Source: an uncultured Bacteroidota bacterium (GTDB taxonomy: Bacteria; Bacteroidota; Bacteroidia; Flavobacteriales; Flavobacteriaceae). Taken from it: a DNA stretch of 64,000 bases. Shown in pieces: positions 1-9,172 of the stretch. The stretch spans positions 62,001-126,000 of the forward strand of contig CACJQM010000002.1 of assembly GCA_902595555.1 (NCBI GenBank). The letters run 5' to 3'. Position numbers and translations under genes: made by a program. Position 1 is the stretch's first letter. The number at the start of each line of letters is the position of its first letter. The notes beneath the pieces are model-generated. The model was given only the letters and a program-made list of their open reading frames with translations. It was not told the DNA's origin and ran no database searches.

Positions 1-858
1 GACATCCAAGATTTTAAATCACGTTTGACCGATACAGAAAGAAGCGCAATCAAAAATACAATGTTGGCAATTTCTCAAATTGAAGTAGCCGTCAAATCAT
101 TTTGGGGTGATCTATACCACAGAGTCCCAAAACCAGAAATCGGTTCAGTAGGTTCAACATTTGCAGAAAGTGAAGTTAGACATGCAGATGCTTATTCCCA
201 CCTATTGGAGATTTTAGGTTTGAACAATGAGTTTAAAAAACTCAAAAAGAAACCAGCCATCATGAAAAGAGTTAGGTATCTAGAAACTGCATTGAAAAAT
301 TCAAGAAGCGATGACAATAGAGAGTACGCAGAATCAATTCTTTTATTCTCATTATTTATTGAACATGTCTCTTTGTTTTCTCAATTCTTAATAATCATGG
401 CATTCAATAAACATAAAAATATGCTCAAAGGTATTTCTAATGTAGTTGAGGCCACATCAAAAGAAGAGCAGATTCATGGTGATTTTGGTATTGACCTAAT
501 AAAAATTCTTCAAAAAGAAAATCCAGACTGGTTTACAAAAGAATATCACAAAAACATTCAAAACATGTGTATGGAAGCTTTTGAAGCAGAGAAAGATGTT
601 GTTGATTGGATTTTTGAAAAAGGAGAACTAGATTTCTTACCCAAGGCAGTCGTTAATGAATTTCTGAAAAGCAGATTCAATAACTCACTAGAAAGTATTG
701 GTATTGATAAAGTATTCGATATTGACCAAGATTTAGTTTCACAAACTGAATGGTTTGATGATGAAATCATTGGAACAAAACATGGAGACTTCTTTGTTAA
801 ACGATCTATAAATTATAGTAAAAGAACCCAAAGTATTACAAGCGACGACTTATTCTAA
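1..858 (+). CDS. nrdB: Ribonucleoside-diphosphate reductase beta subunit, 5'-truncated
   Basis: This is the radical-bearing small subunit of a class I ribonucleotide reductase, which makes deoxynucleotides with NrdA. The frame is open from base 1, so the true start lies outside the window; the TTG at 25 is not a credible start because the coding sequence reads through it. The metal ligands and radical tyrosine are visible in the ESEVRHADAY stretch (E, H and Y in E. coli-like spacing), a second helix carries IEH, and a third carries EEQIH. The C-terminus ends DDLF, as expected for the tail that docks on the alpha subunit. nrdA follows after three bases, so the two are co-transcribed. Any N-terminal ATP-cone would lie upstream and cannot be judged here. 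Confidence 0.95.
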   Translation, partial: DIQDFKSRLTDTERSAIKNTMLAISQIEVAVKSFWGDLYHRVPKPEIGSVGSTFAESEVRHADAYSHLLEILGLNNEFKKLKKKPAIMKRVRYLETALKNSRSDDNREYAESILLFSLFIEHVSLFSQFLIIMAFNKHKNMLKGISNVVEATSKEEQIHGDFGIDLIKILQKENPDWFTKEYHKNIQNMCMEAFEAEKDVVDWIFEKGELDFLPKAVVNEFLKSRFNNSLESIGIDKVFDIDQDLVSQTEWFDDEIIGTKHGDFFVKRSINYSKRTQSITSDDLF

Positions 859-861
859 AAC

Positions 862-2565
862 ATGCAAACAACCAATCCTACATCTACTAAAAAATTTGAG
901 TGGCTAAATGAAAACAGCAGAAAGTTTCTTGCTGCTGGATATTTAGGAGATGGTTTAAGTGCAGAGGAACGAATTGCTAATATTGCTAAAAGAGCAGAAC
1001 AATTGCTCGATATGCCTGGTTTTGCTGACAAGTTTTACGACTACATGTCACAAGGTTTTTACTCCCTGGCATCTCCAGTATGGTCAAACTTTGGTAAAGA
1101 ACGTGGTCTACCAATCAGCTGCTTCGGATCTCACATTGATGATGACATTGGAAATATTTTATACTCTCAATCTGAAGTAGGCATGATGTCCAAATTAGGA
1201 GGGGGAACATCTGGATATTTTGGTAAAATTAGACATAGAGGTGCTGAAATAAAAAATAATGGAGAAGCATCTGGAGCTGTACATATCATGAGACTTTTTG
1301 AATCGATGGTTGATGTTGTAAGTCAAGGCTCTGTAAGAAGAGGACGATTTTCACCATACCTTCCAATCGATCACCCAGATATTATGGAGTTTCTAGAAAT
1401 AGGAACTGAAGGTAATCCAATTCAAGAATTAACTCATGGTGTCACAGTTACAAACGACTGGATGCAGGCCATGATTGATGGTGACGACGAAAAGAGAACC
1501 GTATGGGCTAAAGTTTTACAAAGCCGAGGTGAAATGGGATATCCTTACATTTTCTTTACAGACAATGCAAACAATGGTGCTGCTGATGTGTACAAAGACA
1601 AAAAGCTACCAATATATGCAAGTAATTTATGTACAGAGATAATGCTACCTTCTGATCATAACTGGTCTTTTGTTTGTGTTTTATCAAGCATTAATGTTTT
1701 GCATTATGATAAATGGAAAGATACTGATGCTGTTGAAACAATGATTTATTTCTTAGATGCTGTAATTACAGAATTTTTAGAAAAGTTAGAAGCTTATAAA
1801 AACTCAGACAACAGAGACGATCAACAAACCTTTCTGTTTATGGAAAGAGCGTATAATTTTTCAAAAGAAAACAGAGCTCTAGGAATGGGAGTACTTGGAT
1901 GGCACTCCTTACTACAATCTAAGATGCTACCATTTGACAGTCAAGAATCTTACGATTTAAATAGCGAGGTTTTTAAAAAAATAAAGGAGAACTCAAACAA
2001 AGCATCTAGACACCTAGCAGAAAAGTTTGGAGAACCAGAACTATTGAAGGGTTATGGTAGAAGAAATACAACATTAAATGCCATAGCACCAACAACATCT
2101 TCTGCATTTATACTAGGTCAGGTTTCTCAAGGAATTGAGCCTATATGGTCTAATATCTATGTTAAGGATATTGCAAAAATAAAGACCACAATCAAAAATC
2201 CATTCTTAGTAGAACTTCTTCAAACAAAAGGAATGGACAAGCCTGAAGTTTGGAAGGAAATAAGAGACAGAGATGGTTCGGTTCAAGATCTTGATTTCTT
2301 AACTGACCATGAAAAAGAAGTATTTAAAACATACTCTGAAATTGATCAACTGGCAATAATATATCAAGCAGCTAATAGACAGAACCATATCGATCAAGGT
2401 CAATCATTAAATATAATTATACACCCAGACACATCTACAAAGGAAATTAATAAGATTCATGTTACGGCATGGAAACTAGGATTGAAATCTTTGTACTATC
2501 AGCACAGCATGAACGCAGCTCAAAAATTCAAACAAAAGAAAGACTGCGAAAGTTGTGAAGGATAG
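862..2565 (+). CDS. nrdA: Ribonucleoside-diphosphate reductase alpha subunit, ATP-cone-less
   Basis: This is the catalytic large subunit of class I ribonucleotide reductase, 567 residues. Visible marks are the PISCFGS cysteine segment, the NLCTEI active-site segment, the neighbouring tyrosines of LKSLYYQHS on the radical path, and a C-terminal CESC pair that would be reduced by thioredoxin or glutaredoxin. It is about 200 residues shorter than the E. coli protein (761 aa). The catalytic domain begins almost at once, so the usual N-terminal ATP-cone that senses ATP/dATP is absent. ATG at 862 follows the nrdB stop by three bases. In some flavobacteria the ATP-cone sits on NrdB instead, and this gene fits that pattern. 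Confidence 0.95.
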   Translation: MQTTNPTSTKKFEWLNENSRKFLAAGYLGDGLSAEERIANIAKRAEQLLDMPGFADKFYDYMSQGFYSLASPVWSNFGKERGLPISCFGSHIDDDIGNILYSQSEVGMMSKLGGGTSGYFGKIRHRGAEIKNNGEASGAVHIMRLFESMVDVVSQGSVRRGRFSPYLPIDHPDIMEFLEIGTEGNPIQELTHGVTVTNDWMQAMIDGDDEKRTVWAKVLQSRGEMGYPYIFFTDNANNGAADVYKDKKLPIYASNLCTEIMLPSDHNWSFVCVLSSINVLHYDKWKDTDAVETMIYFLDAVITEFLEKLEAYKNSDNRDDQQTFLFMERAYNFSKENRALGMGVLGWHSLLQSKMLPFDSQESYDLNSEVFKKIKENSNKASRHLAEKFGEPELLKGYGRRNTTLNAIAPTTSSAFILGQVSQGIEPIWSNIYVKDIAKIKTTIKNPFLVELLQTKGMDKPEVWKEIRDRDGSVQDLDFLTDHEKEVFKTYSEIDQLAIIYQAANRQNHIDQGQSLNIIIHPDTSTKEINKIHVTAWKLGLKSLYYQHSMNAAQKFKQKKDCESCEG

Positions 2566-2583
2566 TTTAATACGTAATTATTA

Positions 2584-2781
2584 ATGCTAAAATATTTTGG
2601 ACTAATATTATCAATAGTTATTCTTTTGATAAACTTATTCTACTTTGATTTTGATGATTCATTTCTTTCAGAAGATAATAAGGTCGCCCTTATTGGAATT
2701 ATTGGAAGTCTCTGTGCAATGATTCTGATTCTAATTTTAATTGTTTCAGAAAAGATAAATTCAAAAATTAAAGGTCAGTAA
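2584..2781 (+). CDS. Small two-helix membrane protein
   Basis: A 65-residue hypothetical protein. Two hydrophobic segments (about residues 4-22 and 36-56) are separated by an acidic loop (DFDDSFLSEDN), and the C-terminus is basic. It starts 18 bases after nrdA and may ride on the nrd transcript. Its last 14 bases overlap the 3' end of the convergent dCMP deaminase gene. I do not recognise a family. The membrane pattern and tight placement favour a real gene over chance. Confidence 0.6.
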   Translation: MLKYFGLILSIVILLINLFYFDFDDSFLSEDNKVALIGIIGSLCAMILILILIVSEKINSKIKGQ

Positions 2782-3193
2782 TTTGATCAACTTTAACACC
2801 GGCTTCAATTAAGAAGTCTAGTCCTGATCTATCCTTATATTCTGTTATATAAACAACTCTTTTAATTCCGGACTGGAAAATTAACTTACTGCATTCTGTA
2901 CATGGAGATAGAGTTACATACAAGGTAGCTCCAGTGGTTGATTGAGTAGATGCAGCAACCTTCAGAATAGCATTGGCTTCAGCATGTAAAACATACCATT
3001 TTGTGTATCCCTCATCATCCTCACAATTATTGTCTAATCCGGTAGGTGTACCATTATAACCATCAGAAATAATCATTCTATCTTTAACAATCAATGCTCC
3101 AACTTGCCTTCTTTTACAATAAGAAAGCTTAGCCCATTCGCTTGCCATCTTCAAATAAGCTTTATCGTATTTAAGTTGTTTTTTATCAATCAC
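2768..3193 (-). CDS. dCMP deaminase family protein
   Basis: A 141-residue zinc-dependent cytidine/deoxycytidylate deaminase that probably turns dCMP into dUMP for dTTP synthesis. The zinc site is visible as HAEAN (His ligand and catalytic Glu) and PCTEC (two Cys ligands). An extra loop with Cys and acidic residues (NNCEDDEGY) between the N-terminal strand and HAE is typical of dCMP deaminases rather than cytidine deaminases. It lies beside the ribonucleotide reductase genes, which suits nucleotide metabolism. It is probably the last gene of a minus-strand unit with the HupE/UreJ-like and TerB-DnaJ genes, with a 4-base gap upstream. Confidence 0.9.
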   Translation of the reverse strand: MIDKKQLKYDKAYLKMASEWAKLSYCKRRQVGALIVKDRMIISDGYNGTPTGLDNNCEDDEGYTKWYVLHAEANAILKVAASTQSTTGATLYVTLSPCTECSKLIFQSGIKRVVYITEYKDRSGLDFLIEAGVKVDQITDL

Positions 3194-3197
3194 CGTT

Positions 3198-3764
3198 CTA
3201 AATAAATATTAATATAGTTAATAAACAAACCAAAAATGAAATTATTCTGATGTAATTTTTTTTGAATTTATTGCTGTTCCAAAATAAGATTGAATTCAAT
3301 ACTAAAATAGATACTGCAATCAAAATTTGTGAAACCTCAACACCTAATGAAAAGCCAATTAAAGCAACTAAATCTACTCCATCAGAAAATGATATTTGAC
3401 TAAAAAAATTAGCAAAACCAAAACCGTGAATTAAGCCAAAAAATAGTGCAATCAGAATTGTGAAATAATTAATTTTTTTATTTGTGTCTAAGAAAAAAAT
3501 ATTTGATAAAGCAGAAATAATTATTGTAACAGGGATTAAGAATTCTACAATATCTGTATTAGGTTTATAAATTCCGTAAGATGAAATAACTAATGACATT
3601 GAATGACCAATTGTAAAAAAAGTAACAATCCAAAAAAGTTTTTTCCATGTTTTAAATGAGTAAATAATTGAGATGGAAGCTAAAAATAGTAAATGATCAT
3701 AAGCATTAATGTCCATTATGTGGCTGAAACCTATTTTTAAGTAAAAAAGTATTTGATCCATCAT
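3198..3764 (-). CDS. HupE/UreJ_2-like membrane protein
   Basis: A 188-residue integral membrane protein with about six hydrophobic helices. The N-terminal segment with [17 protein letters not shown] and the later TIGHSMSL and GLIHGFGFA motifs match the HupE/UreJ_2 family; these histidine-rich helices are thought to bind or move nickel or cobalt in relatives. No urease or hydrogenase gene is nearby, so the substrate is unknown. Two adjacent ATG codons could start it, and the first overlaps the stop of the TerB-DnaJ gene by four bases, so translation is probably coupled. Confidence 0.75.
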   Translation of the reverse strand: MMDQILFYLKIGFSHIMDINAYDHLLFLASISIIYSFKTWKKLFWIVTFFTIGHSMSLVISSYGIYKPNTDIVEFLIPVTIIISALSNIFFLDTNKKINYFTILIALFFGLIHGFGFANFFSQISFSDGVDLVALIGFSLGVEVSQILIAVSILVLNSILFWNSNKFKKNYIRIISFLVCLLTILIFI

Positions 3765-4462
3765 ATTCCTCTTTGTTTTTTAATATTTTCATAAGCTGCT
3801 TGTATTTTTGAAAACTTTTCTTTTGCAGCTTTCACATAGACATCTCCTAAGTTTTGTACTTTATCTGGATGATGTTTTTTAGCTAATTCCCTATATGCCT
3901 TTTTTAAATCTTCATTAGAGCAATTTTTATCCACTTCTAAAATTTTGTAATCAGAATCTGAAGATTTAAAAAACATCGCTTTTATGCTTTCAAAGTCAGC
4001 TATAGAAATATTTAATAATTGAGTAAACTCTAAAAGTTTTTCTATTTCAGCTTTTGAAATGGAACCATCTGCCTTGGCTATATTAAAAAGAAAGTGAATC
4101 AATTGGAGCCTTGTCCCATAAGTCGTTCTTTTCAGAAAGAAATTACAAATCTGTTTTGCCGAAATATTTTTTTTATCAATATTGGTATTAAACTCTTTGA
4201 ATAAAATATTTGCCCTATACTGTCCATATATACTTATAAAATAATTTCTAACAAATTGTAGCTCCTGCTTTGAAACTTCGCCATCAGATTTGATTAATAT
4301 GGATGCTAAAGCGAGTAGGTTTAGTTCAAACTCTTTTTTAATACTATTCCCTAGTTTAGTAAAGTTATTTTTATCAATTTGGTGACCAATAAACATCCCT
4401 ATGAAGAATCCTGGGAATCTAAATATATAAAAACCAATAAAAGCTAAAATCCACTTATACAT
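3761..4462 (-). CDS. TerB-DnaJ co-chaperone, DjlA-like
   Basis: A 233-residue protein with an N-terminal membrane segment containing a [10 protein letters not shown]-type glycine stretch, a central helical TerB-like domain (about residues 45-150, with repeated [22 protein letters not shown]-like motifs) and a C-terminal J domain (about 170-230) with the HPD motif in KKHHPDKVQ. This is the DjlA architecture: a membrane-anchored J protein that stimulates DnaK at the inner membrane. It heads the minus-strand unit with the HupE-like and dCMP deaminase genes. A -7-like element lies 12 bases upstream of the ATG. Confidence 0.85.
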   Translation of the reverse strand: MYKWILAFIGFYIFRFPGFFIGMFIGHQIDKNNFTKLGNSIKKEFELNLLALASILIKSDGEVSKQELQFVRNYFISIYGQYRANILFKEFNTNIDKKNISAKQICNFFLKRTTYGTRLQLIHFLFNIAKADGSISKAEIEKLLEFTQLLNISIADFESIKAMFFKSSDSDYKILEVDKNCSNEDLKKAYRELAKKHHPDKVQNLGDVYVKAAKEKFSKIQAAYENIKKQRGI

Positions 4463-4473
4463 AAATAGGAATC

Positions 4474-4481
4474 CAAATTTA
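4474..4481 (-). promoter_or_regulatory. -7 element for the TerB-DnaJ gene
   Basis: Read on the minus strand this is TAAATTTG, an exact match to the Bacteroidota TAnnTTTG box. It is 12 bases before the ATG at 4462, which gives a very short leader. No clear -33 TTTG was seen at the usual distance. Confidence 0.45.
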
Positions 4482-4506
4482 CAAATGTCAATTAATAGTT
4501 CTTTAT

Positions 4507-4514
4507 TATATTTG
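4507..4514 (+). promoter_or_regulatory. -7 element for the bacilliredoxin gene
   Basis: TATATTTG matches TAnnTTTG exactly and lies 16 bases before the ATG at 4531. It is divergent to the element at 4474, so the two short leaders share the intergenic space. The upstream -33 box is weak. Confidence 0.45.
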
Positions 4515-4530
4515 AAAAAAATAAATATTT

Positions 4531-4938
4531 ATGTACCCAGAAGAAATCGTAAAACCCATGAAGTTAGAATTAACCTCTAACGGATTTCAAGAAATTTCTA
4601 ATGATGATGATGTAAAAAAATTAATTGAAAATGGTACGGCAATAATTATGATAAACTCTGTATGTGGATGTGCTGCCGCTAATGCCAGACCAGGTGTTAT
4701 TTCATCATTAAATAATGATAAAACTCCAGAGAACTTATTTACTGCTTTTGCTGGTGTTGATCGTCAGGCTACTGATTCAGCTCGCGAATTAATGTTTCCT
4801 TTCCCTCCATCTTCACCCAGCATTGCATTATTTAAAGACGGTGAGTTGGTTCATATGTTAGAAAGGCATCATATTGAAGGGCGTGATGCGTCACTTATAG
4901 CTGAAAACCTAAAACAGGCTTATAACGAATATTGCTAA
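4531..4938 (+). CDS. BrxA/BrxB family bacilliredoxin
   Basis: A 135-residue thioredoxin-fold protein of the YphP/YqiW (DUF1094) family. The CGC active-site motif is seen in SVCGCAAANARPG at about residue 46. Relatives in Firmicutes remove bacillithiol from oxidised proteins and can act as weak disulfide isomerases. The length agrees with the family (about 135-145 aa). It is a single-gene unit between divergent (djlA-like) and convergent (histidine kinase) neighbours; the kinase stop lies one base after its own stop. Confidence 0.9.
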   Translation: MYPEEIVKPMKLELTSNGFQEISNDDDVKKLIENGTAIIMINSVCGCAAANARPGVISSLNNDKTPENLFTAFAGVDRQATDSARELMFPFPPSSPSIALFKDGELVHMLERHHIEGRDASLIAENLKQAYNEYC

Positions 4939-4939
4939 G

Positions 4940-6430
4940 TTATTTATAGATAGGTAATTCAATTTTAAAAGTGGTTTTACCCTTTGTTGATTTAAAATCA
5001 ATCTCACCATTATAGTTCGTAACTAAGTTTTTAATTATACTTAGCCCAAGTCCCATGCCTTTTGACTTTGTAGTGAATTTAGGCTCAAATATTTTATCTC
5101 TGTTTTTTCTTGATATACCTATTCCATTATCTTCAATTTCAATTATGGCTTTGTCTCTTGCCTTTTTTATCCTTACGATAATTTTAGCTTGACTTACATT
5201 ATCGGTTGCTTGAATTGAATTCTTTACAAGGTTTGTTATAATCCTAATTAGGGTTGTACGATCGATTTTAACCTTTAGTGAATCAATCTTAGATTCAAAT
5301 GAGATGTTTTTTTCATTGAAAATTTCTAATGCTAATTTAGTAGTAGAAATAATATCAATATTTTCATTTTTTTGGGCAGGCAGCTCAGCAAAGTGCGAGA
5401 AGGCTGTTGATATAGAACTTAGCACATCTATTTGCTGAACCAATGTGTCGCTAAAGTCTTGTATCTTCTCTTCAATCTTTGGATCTTTTGAATTAAATCT
5501 CTGCTTAAAACTTTGAACACTCAATTTCATTGGTGTTAGTGGATTTTTTATTTCATGTGCTACTTGTTTTGCCATTTCCCGCCAAGCTAACTCTCTTTGA
5601 GATTTAGATATTTGTTTAACATTATCATCAATTTGATCAACCATATTATTATAAGAGCTAACTAGAGTAAACATTTCTTTACTTGAAACATTAGTTCTAA
5701 TTTTTTTATTTGATTTGTCCAATCTCATTTGCCTCATCTTTTTGACTAGTTCTGAAATAGGATTAGTAATATAGCTCGATACAAAGTATGATATAATTAT
5801 TGCCAGTACGAAAAGTAAAATATAAACCTGAGCAATATTAATTATGAAGGATCTTATTTCATATGCATTCAATTTATCATCATCGACATAAGGAAGATTT
5901 AGAATCCAAATTGGTCTATTATTAATATCCATTATATAGGAAAAAGATGATCGATACAGCTGATCTTCAAATTCATTCTTTTGAACAATATTTAAATCCT
6001 CTGAATTAGACAGATCATCTATCACGCTTTTATCTAAATTCGATGAGGAACCTTCATTTACCGTAGAGCCTACCAATGATCCATCCAAGTCATATAAAGT
6101 AAAATCAATATTTTGGACATCTGATATATTAAAAATTTCTTGTTTTAATTCTTCATCTAATACTGTACTAATATTTATCCCAAGATCAGGTCGTCTATTA
6201 AATAAATATGACAACTGGTTATCTGGTTGCTTAGACTTTTCATTAAATAAAATTTTGAAGGCTCTTTGAAGCTGTGCTTCTTTTCTATCCAATCTCAATT
6301 CATGGTAATACAAAGAGTTTTCTCTGATTTGAAAACTTGTAGTAATTCCAATTAATAGAAATGATACAAAAACAAGCAAAATCATTGCAAAAAATATTCT
6401 TGTCCTTAGTAATAAATATGGTTCCTTCAT
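4940..6430 (-). CDS. NtrY-like sensor histidine kinase
   Basis: A 496-residue membrane sensor kinase. Helix 1 is at about residues 12-32 and helix 2 at about 192-214, framing a periplasmic sensor of about 160 residues. A HAMP region follows, then the H box (AHEIKNPLTP, NtrY/PrrB type), an N box (NLVKNSIQA), G1 (DNGIGI) and G2 (GMGLGLS). It should autophosphorylate on the H-box histidine. No response regulator is adjacent, so the partner is encoded elsewhere. The signal cannot be read from the sensor region, which I do not recognise. Confidence 0.88.
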   Translation of the reverse strand: MKEPYLLLRTRIFFAMILLVFVSFLLIGITTSFQIRENSLYYHELRLDRKEAQLQRAFKILFNEKSKQPDNQLSYLFNRRPDLGINISTVLDEELKQEIFNISDVQNIDFTLYDLDGSLVGSTVNEGSSSNLDKSVIDDLSNSEDLNIVQKNEFEDQLYRSSFSYIMDINNRPIWILNLPYVDDDKLNAYEIRSFIINIAQVYILLFVLAIIISYFVSSYITNPISELVKKMRQMRLDKSNKKIRTNVSSKEMFTLVSSYNNMVDQIDDNVKQISKSQRELAWREMAKQVAHEIKNPLTPMKLSVQSFKQRFNSKDPKIEEKIQDFSDTLVQQIDVLSSISTAFSHFAELPAQKNENIDIISTTKLALEIFNEKNISFESKIDSLKVKIDRTTLIRIITNLVKNSIQATDNVSQAKIIVRIKKARDKAIIEIEDNGIGISRKNRDKIFEPKFTTKSKGMGLGLSIIKNLVTNYNGEIDFKSTKGKTTFKIELPIYK

Positions 6431-6505
6431 AAATGATTTAAACTAAAATAGTCAAAATCAAAAATTATTCCACTTAATATTTTTTATTTTAATACATTAG
6501 ATAAG

Positions 6506-7660
6506 ATGAAGAATAAAAAAATAATTATAATTTTTTCTATCTCAATCATAATTAGTTTGGGTTTAATTTTTAAATCTGAAACATTATATCTTTTTGATTT
6601 AGTTAAAACAATTTCCAAAACAAAAAGAACAGTCGCAGATATAACAGATTATAAATTTTTTGATAATATAGATATACCAAAAAGTGAAAACCCACAAGCT
6701 TGGCCCTTGCACAAAGATTTTAACAAGACAAAATCAACGGATATATTGAATAAGACTAATGATCGATTAGGAACAGTTGCATTTTTAATTATTAAAAACG
6801 ACTCATTATGGTATGAAAAATATTATGATGGTTACAGTGAAAAATCATACAGCAATTCTTTCTCTATTGCAAAAAGTATAGTAACAGCAGTTTTAGGAAG
6901 AGCCATAGATGAAGGGTTTATTAAAGACATGGATCAAAAAGTAGGTGATTTTATACCCGAATATAAAAAAGGATTAGCAGCTAATCTTACCGTTGGTGAT
7001 TTATCAAGTATGTCATCTGGAATGAAATGGACTGAAGATTATAAAAATGTATTTGGTGTAACGGCCAGAGCATATGTCGGCTCCGAAAGTTTGGTGGAAT
7101 TGATCAAATCAAGACCTATAATTCGAGAACCTGGACAATCATTTAAATATTTAAGTGGAGATACTCAATTATTAGCTATGACAATTGAAAAAGCTACTGG
7201 ACAAAAGCTATCAAGTCTTGTTTATAATTGGTTTTGGAATCCTATTGGGGCTGAAAACAATGCACTATGGCAAATTGATAATTTAAAATCAAATAATGAA
7301 AAAGCTTATTGTTGTTTCAATTCAAATGCTAGAGACTTTGCAAAATTTGGTAAACTCTTTAAAGACTATGGTTATTGGAATGGGAAACAACTGCTTGATT
7401 CTTCTTTTGTTAAAAAAGCTACAATGAAGAGGTTTGAAAAAAGTCCTCATTACGGTTATGGCTTTTGGTTAGGTAATTATAAAGGGATGAAATATTTTTC
7501 AATGAGAGGTCATCTTGGTCAATACGTCATGGTTTTCCCTAAAGAGAATGTTATTATCGTAAGATTAGGAAAAACAAATGATAAGAAAACTGAAGCTGAT
7601 ATTATTCCTCAGGACCAATTAATATACATTGAAGAAGCAATTAAAATGACTAAAATATAG
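6506..7660 (+). CDS. Membrane-anchored beta-lactamase-fold serine hydrolase
   Basis: A 384-residue protein of the beta-lactamase/class C penicillin-binding-protein-like family. An N-terminal hydrophobic helix (about 5-22) would anchor or export it. The SxxK nucleophile motif is SIAK (S120-K123), the second motif is likely YLSG, and a late HLGQY segment replaces the KTG strand. Such proteins include esterases, D-amino-acid peptidases and carboxypeptidases, and the substrate cannot be read here. The ABC ATPase gene starts two bases after its stop, so they are probably co-transcribed, which hints at a peptide-related role. Confidence 0.8.
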   Translation: MKNKKIIIIFSISIIISLGLIFKSETLYLFDLVKTISKTKRTVADITDYKFFDNIDIPKSENPQAWPLHKDFNKTKSTDILNKTNDRLGTVAFLIIKNDSLWYEKYYDGYSEKSYSNSFSIAKSIVTAVLGRAIDEGFIKDMDQKVGDFIPEYKKGLAANLTVGDLSSMSSGMKWTEDYKNVFGVTARAYVGSESLVELIKSRPIIREPGQSFKYLSGDTQLLAMTIEKATGQKLSSLVYNWFWNPIGAENNALWQIDNLKSNNEKAYCCFNSNARDFAKFGKLFKDYGYWNGKQLLDSSFVKKATMKRFEKSPHYGYGFWLGNYKGMKYFSMRGHLGQYVMVFPKENVIIVRLGKTNDKKTEADIIPQDQLIYIEEAIKMTKI

Positions 7661-7662
7661 TT

Positions 7663-9171
7663 TTGAAAAGCTCTAAAATTATCTCTGTTAAAAATCTAAA
7701 AATATTTGCCAAACAAACTGCCTTAGTTAAAGGTGTTTCTTTTGAAATTAATGAAAATAGTGTTCTAGGAATTATTGGAGAGTCAGGCAGTGGTAAATCA
7801 CTAACTGCATTAAGTATTTTAAATTTAATCAAGTATAAAGGGCTAACTCAAACTGGAAAAATATTTTTTAAAAATGAATTGATTTCAACAAATAATATAG
7901 AGGATATAATTAAAAACAAAATTTCAATCATTTTTCAAGACCCTATGAGTTTTTTGAATCCAAGTATGAGGTGCGGAAATCAAATTAATGAAGCTCTGAA
8001 AGTAAGGGATAAACAATCAGTATTAGATTTAATTGAGAAAGTTAAAATTCCCAACCCAGTTGAAACATACAATAAATATCCTCATGAATTAAGTGGGGGA
8101 CAACAACAAAGAATTATGATTGCTATTGCTATAGCTAAAAATCCTGATTTAATTATTGCAGATGAGGCAACATCGTCTCTTGATAGCCTAGTAAAGAAGG
8201 ATATACTAAACCTATTGATTGAGTTGAAGAAAGAGTTTAAGACTAGTCTTGTTATTGTAAGTCATAATTTAAATTTGATATATAGTATTTCAAATTATGT
8301 TTTAGTAATGAACAAGGGAATGATTGTAGAAAAAGGAACAACTAAGCAATTGTTTAAGAAACCTAAAGAAGAATACACAAAAAATCTTATCAAGGAAAAT
8401 AAAATAGTTGATAAAAAATCAGGAAAACAACGTAAAGCAAATACAATACTTGTTGTTAAAAATTTAGATCTTTCACTAGGTAATAAAATAATTCTGGATA
8501 ATATAAATTTCAAAATAAAAAAAGGAGAAACTCTTGGTTTAATTGGGCAATCAGGCTCAGGCAAAACAACTATTTCAAGATGTCTTACTGGTTTTTATAA
8601 AAATTATAATGGTGAAATAAAATATGATGGAATAAATATTAGAGAAATTAGTAGATATAAACTTAGCAGGAAAATTCAATTAATATTTCAAGACCCCTAC
8701 TCTGCATTAAATCCAAATATTAAAATTATTAATCAGATAATAGACCCAATAATGATTCATTTTAAAATGAATAAAAATGAAGCAAAAACATTAGCTATTG
8801 AGTATTTAAATAAAGTTGAGCTCAAAAAACACTTATTTAATAAATATCCATCTGAACTTTCAGGAGGTGAAAGACAGAGAGTTGTAATAGCTCGCGCATT
8901 AAGTTTAAAACCTGAACTTATAATTTGTGATGAGTGCGTTTCTGCGTTAGATAAATCTATACAAAATGCAATTCTAAAACTTTTGAATAAATTAAAAATT
9001 GAACTCAAATTAACCTACATATTTATTTCACATGATTTGTCATTGGTAAAATACATGTCTGATGAAATTATAGTCTTAAAAAATGGAATTATAGTTGATC
9101 AGAATTCAGCAAATGCAATATTTAAAAAGCCAAAAGACTACACTAAAAAACTAATTGAAGCCATAATTTAA
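7663..9171 (+). CDS. Double-domain ABC transporter ATPase, oligopeptide type
   Basis: A 502-residue fusion of two ABC ATPase domains, like YejF or fused OppD-OppF. Domain 1 has Walker A GESGSGKS, signature LSGGQQQR and Walker B LIIADEAT. Domain 2 (from about residue 262) has Walker A GQSGSGKT, signature LSGGERQR and Walker B LIICDECV. Both domains look intact, although the second has DECVSALDKS where DEPxSALD is usual. No permease or binding protein is adjacent. It starts with TTG, two bases after the hydrolase stop; upstream ATG choices do not exist in frame. Confidence 0.9.
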   Translation: MKSSKIISVKNLKIFAKQTALVKGVSFEINENSVLGIIGESGSGKSLTALSILNLIKYKGLTQTGKIFFKNELISTNNIEDIIKNKISIIFQDPMSFLNPSMRCGNQINEALKVRDKQSVLDLIEKVKIPNPVETYNKYPHELSGGQQQRIMIAIAIAKNPDLIIADEATSSLDSLVKKDILNLLIELKKEFKTSLVIVSHNLNLIYSISNYVLVMNKGMIVEKGTTKQLFKKPKEEYTKNLIKENKIVDKKSGKQRKANTILVVKNLDLSLGNKIILDNINFKIKKGETLGLIGQSGSGKTTISRCLTGFYKNYNGEIKYDGINIREISRYKLSRKIQLIFQDPYSALNPNIKIINQIIDPIMIHFKMNKNEAKTLAIEYLNKVELKKHLFNKYPSELSGGERQRVVIARALSLKPELIICDECVSALDKSIQNAILKLLNKLKIELKLTYIFISHDLSLVKYMSDEIIVLKNGIIVDQNSANAIFKKPKDYTKKLIEAII

Positions 9172-9172
9172 A

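Noticed and set aside
7650-7832. A minus-strand frame across the hydrolase/ABC junction
   Set aside because: It is antisense to the Walker A region of the ABC gene and lacks support.
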